A stretch of 7,171 nt of DNA from Desulfonema limicola (GTDB lineage Bacteria > Desulfobacterota > Desulfobacteria > Desulfobacterales > Desulfosalsimonadaceae): assembly GCA_020722245.1 (NCBI GenBank), contig DYLE01000124.1:1-7171 (forward strand). The letters are read 5' to 3'. The notes beneath the pieces are model-generated. The model was given only the letters and a program-made list of their open reading frames with translations. It had not been told where the DNA came from and made no database searches. The number at the start of each line of letters is the position of its first letter. Within the stretch, counting starts at the first letter, position 1. Position numbers and translations under genes: made by a program. Below are positions 5,126-7,171 of this stretch, in pieces.

Positions 5126-6109
5126 ATGAAGAAGGATGGGGAAATCAAAAAACGGTTTACCTTGTTAATCTATGACAACACCGGGGCTTTTGTGAAGCTT
5201 AGGCTTTTTTCAGCCTCAGCGGTTCGCCTCATGGGTGTCTTGGCCGTGGGGACTGTCCTTGTGATAGGTTTTTTTATTTATAACTATATTCATCTCAAGC
5301 GAATCCATCCGGGAATCCATAAGCTGCAAAAGGAGATCGCCGCACTCAAGGATGTGATCAAAGGACGGGATCAACAGATCGCGTCGTTTCGGACCAAGAT
5401 CGACGCCTTAGAGCTTAAACTCATAAAGCTGGCGCAGCTGGAGCAGAAAATCCGAAGCGTTGCCGGCGGGCATCCCGGGATGGAGGATTTAAGCAATTAC
5501 GGCATAGGCGGCGATTTTTCGGAGGATCCGGGCCTTCGCATCGAAGAGATTCAAGAGCCGTTGACCGATGATGAGTTGATTCAGAGCTTAAATGAGGCGG
5601 TGGATCGTCTGGATAAGGCGACCCTTGAGCGGTCCGAGGAGTTTAATGCCCTCTGGGCGACCTTAAAGGAAATCGAGCAGATTCAGAATTCCACCCCATC
5701 TATTCGCCCGATCGAAGGCGGATGGGTCTCCTCCAGGTTCGGTTATCGAAAGGACCCCTTCAATGGAAGACAGGAGTTTCATGCCGGATTGGATCTGGCC
5801 GACCGGCTCGGCACGCCGGTGAAAGCCACAGCGGACGGCACCGTCACCTACACGGGCTCCAAGGGGCTTCTCGGCGACAGCGTGATCATTGATCACGGGT
5901 TTGGCATATCCACAACCTACGGCCATTTGAGTAAAATCACGGTCAAGGCCGGTCAGACGGTAAGACGGGGTCAGGTGATCGGCAGGGTGGGGAATTCGGG
6001 CCGAAGTACCGGTCCGCATCTCCATTATGAGGTGCGTTTAAACAACATTCCGGTGAATCCTGCAAATTATATGGGTTACGACCTGGCAGCCAGAAAGCCT
6101 TCATCCTAG
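5126..6109 (+). CDS. Membrane-anchored M23 family metallopeptidase (LytM/peptidoglycan endopeptidase)
   Basis: Predicted zinc endopeptidase that cleaves peptidoglycan cross-links in the periplasm. From the ATG at 5126 the product has 327 residues. A short basic cytoplasmic N-terminus (MKKDGEIKKRFTLLIYDNTG) precedes one transmembrane helix at about 36-55, giving a type II anchor. A coiled coil follows at about 64-112 (KLQKEIAALKDVIKG and on), then an acidic linker with a second helical stretch (148-188). The M23 domain spans about 197-315. Zinc ligands are His219 and Asp223 (HAGLD) and His300; His267 (YGHLS) and His298 (GPHLH) are the other catalytic positions, so all active-site residues are present and it should be active, unlike EnvC- or NlpD-type activators. 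It is first in a new transcription unit with its own promoter, 71 bp before secA, an arrangement I recall from Desulfobacterota genomes. The in-frame GTG at 5114 is the alternative start. Confidence 0.92.
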   Translation: MKKDGEIKKRFTLLIYDNTGAFVKLRLFSASAVRLMGVLAVGTVLVIGFFIYNYIHLKRIHPGIHKLQKEIAALKDVIKGRDQQIASFRTKIDALELKLIKLAQLEQKIRSVAGGHPGMEDLSNYGIGGDFSEDPGLRIEEIQEPLTDDELIQSLNEAVDRLDKATLERSEEFNALWATLKEIEQIQNSTPSIRPIEGGWVSSRFGYRKDPFNGRQEFHAGLDLADRLGTPVKATADGTVTYTGSKGLLGDSVIIDHGFGISTTYGHLSKITVKAGQTVRRGQVIGRVGNSGRSTGPHLHYEVRLNNIPVNPANYMGYDLAARKPSS

Positions 6110-6180
6110 ACGATTTTTCCCACCTTTTTCTTCTGTATTCTTCGCCGCTTTTTAATTTTGTTTCGAAGGAAATTAAATTG
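6110..6180 (+). other. Pyrimidine-rich leader between the M23 gene and secA
   Basis: The 71-bp spacer is strikingly rich in T and C from about 6114 to 6164, with repeated T-runs and TTC/TCC blocks and few purines. It has no stem able to act as a terminator and no clear promoter. It ends in the secA ribosome-binding site GAAGGA (6165-6170), spaced 10 bases from the ATG. secA is therefore probably read through from the M23 gene. Confidence 0.5.
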
Positions 6181-7171
6181 ATGAAGCTGGACTCAGTAAA
6201 CAGTTTTTTACTGAAGCTATTCGGAAGCAAAAATGATCGCGTGTTAAGGGGTTTTACCCCGGTCATCGAGACCATCAACCGTCTGGAGGCCGGTCTGCAG
6301 TCCATGAGCGATCAGGACCTTGCCGCTCAAACCGGCCGGCTTAAAAATCGTCATGCCTCGGGCGAATCCCTTGACGATCTGTTGCCCGAGGCCTTTGCCA
6401 CGGTTCGGGAGGTCTCCAGACGGGTCCTGAATATGCGGCATTTCGACGTTCAGCTCATGGGCGGCATTGTGCTGCATCAGGGGAACATCGCGGAGATGAA
6501 GACCGGTGAAGGGAAAACCCTGGTGGCGCCCCTTGCGGCCTACCTGAATGCCCTGACCGGCAGGGGCGTCCATGTGGTCACGGTGAACGATTACCTGGCG
6601 AAACGGGATGCGCAATGGATGGGGAAGGTATACACCTTTCTGGGGCTCACCGTGGGCGTCATCGTACACGGCCTGGATGACCGGGAGAGAAAAGCCGCTT
6701 ATGCGGCGGACATCACCTATGGCACCAACAATGAGTTCGGATTTGATTACCTTCGGGACAACATGAAGTTTGAAAAGGAGAGCCTTGTTCAGAGGACGCT
6801 TCATTTCGCCATCGTGGACGAGGTGGACAGCATCCTCATTGACGAGGCCCGAACCCCCCTGATCATCTCCGGCCCGGCGGAGAAATCGACCGACCTGTAT
6901 TACCAGGTGAACGGGATTATTCCCTCCCTGCAGCAGGGAACCCATTACACGGTGGATGAGAAGGCCAGGTCCGTCACCCTGACCGAGGAGGGGGTGGCCA
7001 GGGCCGAAAAGCTTTTGAAGGTCGATAACCTCTATGACACCCGGAATATCGAACTGCTGCATCATGTCAACCAGGCCTTGAAGGCGCACACCCTGTTCGC
7101 CCGGGATGTGGATTATATCGTCAAGGACGGCGAGGTGATCATCGTGGACGAGTTCACCGGCCGCCTGATGC
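6181..7171 (+). CDS. secA: Preprotein translocase ATPase SecA, N-terminal part (3' end cut by the window)
   Basis: SecA is the cytoplasmic and membrane-peripheral ATPase that drives unfolded preproteins through SecYEG. The frame stays open from ATG 6181 to the window end, giving 330 residues of a protein usually near 850-900. Visible landmarks are the N-terminal helix (MKLDSVNSFLLKLFGSKNDR), VQLMGGIVLHQGNIAEM before the nucleotide site, Walker A KTGEGKT (107-113), HVVTVNDYLAKRDAQWM (131-147), YGTNNEFGFDYLRDNM (180-195) and the Walker B/DEAD-like DEVDS (213-217) followed by ILIDEARTPLIISGP. The preprotein cross-linking domain begins at about 232, and the window ends at VDEFTGRLM. After Walker A the text reads VAPLAAYLNAL, where I recall VATLPAYLNAL as commoner; this is a mild variation. 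The start is supported by GAAGGA at 6165-6170. It probably shares the promoter at 5016-5044. Confidence 0.97.
   Translation, partial: MKLDSVNSFLLKLFGSKNDRVLRGFTPVIETINRLEAGLQSMSDQDLAAQTGRLKNRHASGESLDDLLPEAFATVREVSRRVLNMRHFDVQLMGGIVLHQGNIAEMKTGEGKTLVAPLAAYLNALTGRGVHVVTVNDYLAKRDAQWMGKVYTFLGLTVGVIVHGLDDRERKAAYAADITYGTNNEFGFDYLRDNMKFEKESLVQRTLHFAIVDEVDSILIDEARTPLIISGPAEKSTDLYYQVNGIIPSLQQGTHYTVDEKARSVTLTEEGVARAEKLLKVDNLYDTRNIELLHHVNQALKAHTLFARDVDYIVKDGEVIIVDEFTGRLM

Noticed and set aside
6244..7089. Long open frame of 281 residues on the minus strand
   Set aside because: It lies antisense to secA, whose motifs are unmistakable. The translation shows no family features, and the openness follows from secA codon bias.
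1..7171. Search by eye for tRNA or rRNA genes, CRISPR repeats, transposase genes, attachment sites and phage or defence genes
   Set aside because: None seen. The coding space is occupied by housekeeping and envelope genes, and the gaps are too short or lack the needed structure.

Overview
The window looks like a piece of a Gram-negative bacterial chromosome, moderately GC-rich in the genes with AT-rich gaps between them. All supported genes lie on the + strand. The gene order (M23 peptidase directly upstream of secA) and the style of the HtrA-type C-terminus and the tetratricopeptide protein resemble Desulfobacterota, probably a sulfate-reducing Desulfobacterales-like lineage. That placement is an inference from remembered gene order and was not tested by any search.

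Layout. Bases 1-608 hold the end of an open frame that joins two unrelated proteins: a slice of the second GTPase domain of the ribosome-assembly factor Der/EngA, then the PDZ-containing C-terminus of an HtrA/Do-type serine protease. The switch falls at about 225-231. Two tightly spaced genes follow with 12-bp gaps: a 426-residue tetratricopeptide repeat protein carrying a CxxC motif (621-1901) and an alpha/beta hydrolase with an intact Ser-Asp-His triad (1914-2684). A 198-bp gap holds a hairpin and a tandem duplicated ribosome-binding segment leading into argC (2883-3920, arginine biosynthesis). folD (4014-4922, one-carbon folate metabolism) follows after 93 bp and is closed by a strong intrinsic terminator at 4950-4990.

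A new transcription unit then begins with a near-consensus sigma-70 promoter (TTGACA, 17 bp, TATAAG) at 5016-5044. It drives a membrane-anchored, coiled-coil M23 endopeptidase of the cell envelope (5126-6109). After a 71-bp pyrimidine-rich leader comes secA (6181 onward, cut by the window end), the ATPase motor of protein export.

How the genes fit together: argC and folD are housekeeping enzymes in separate pathways. The M23 peptidase and SecA both serve the envelope (peptidoglycan remodelling and secretion) and probably share the promoter at 5016-5044. The TPR protein and hydrolase look like a two-gene unit following the HtrA-type gene, with no assignable pathway.

I found no RNA genes, CRISPR array, insertion sequence, phage gene or recognisable new defence or mobile system. 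The most unusual object is the Der/HtrA chimera at the left edge. It may be a real in-frame deletion or fusion, or an assembly join, and the sequence alone cannot decide.
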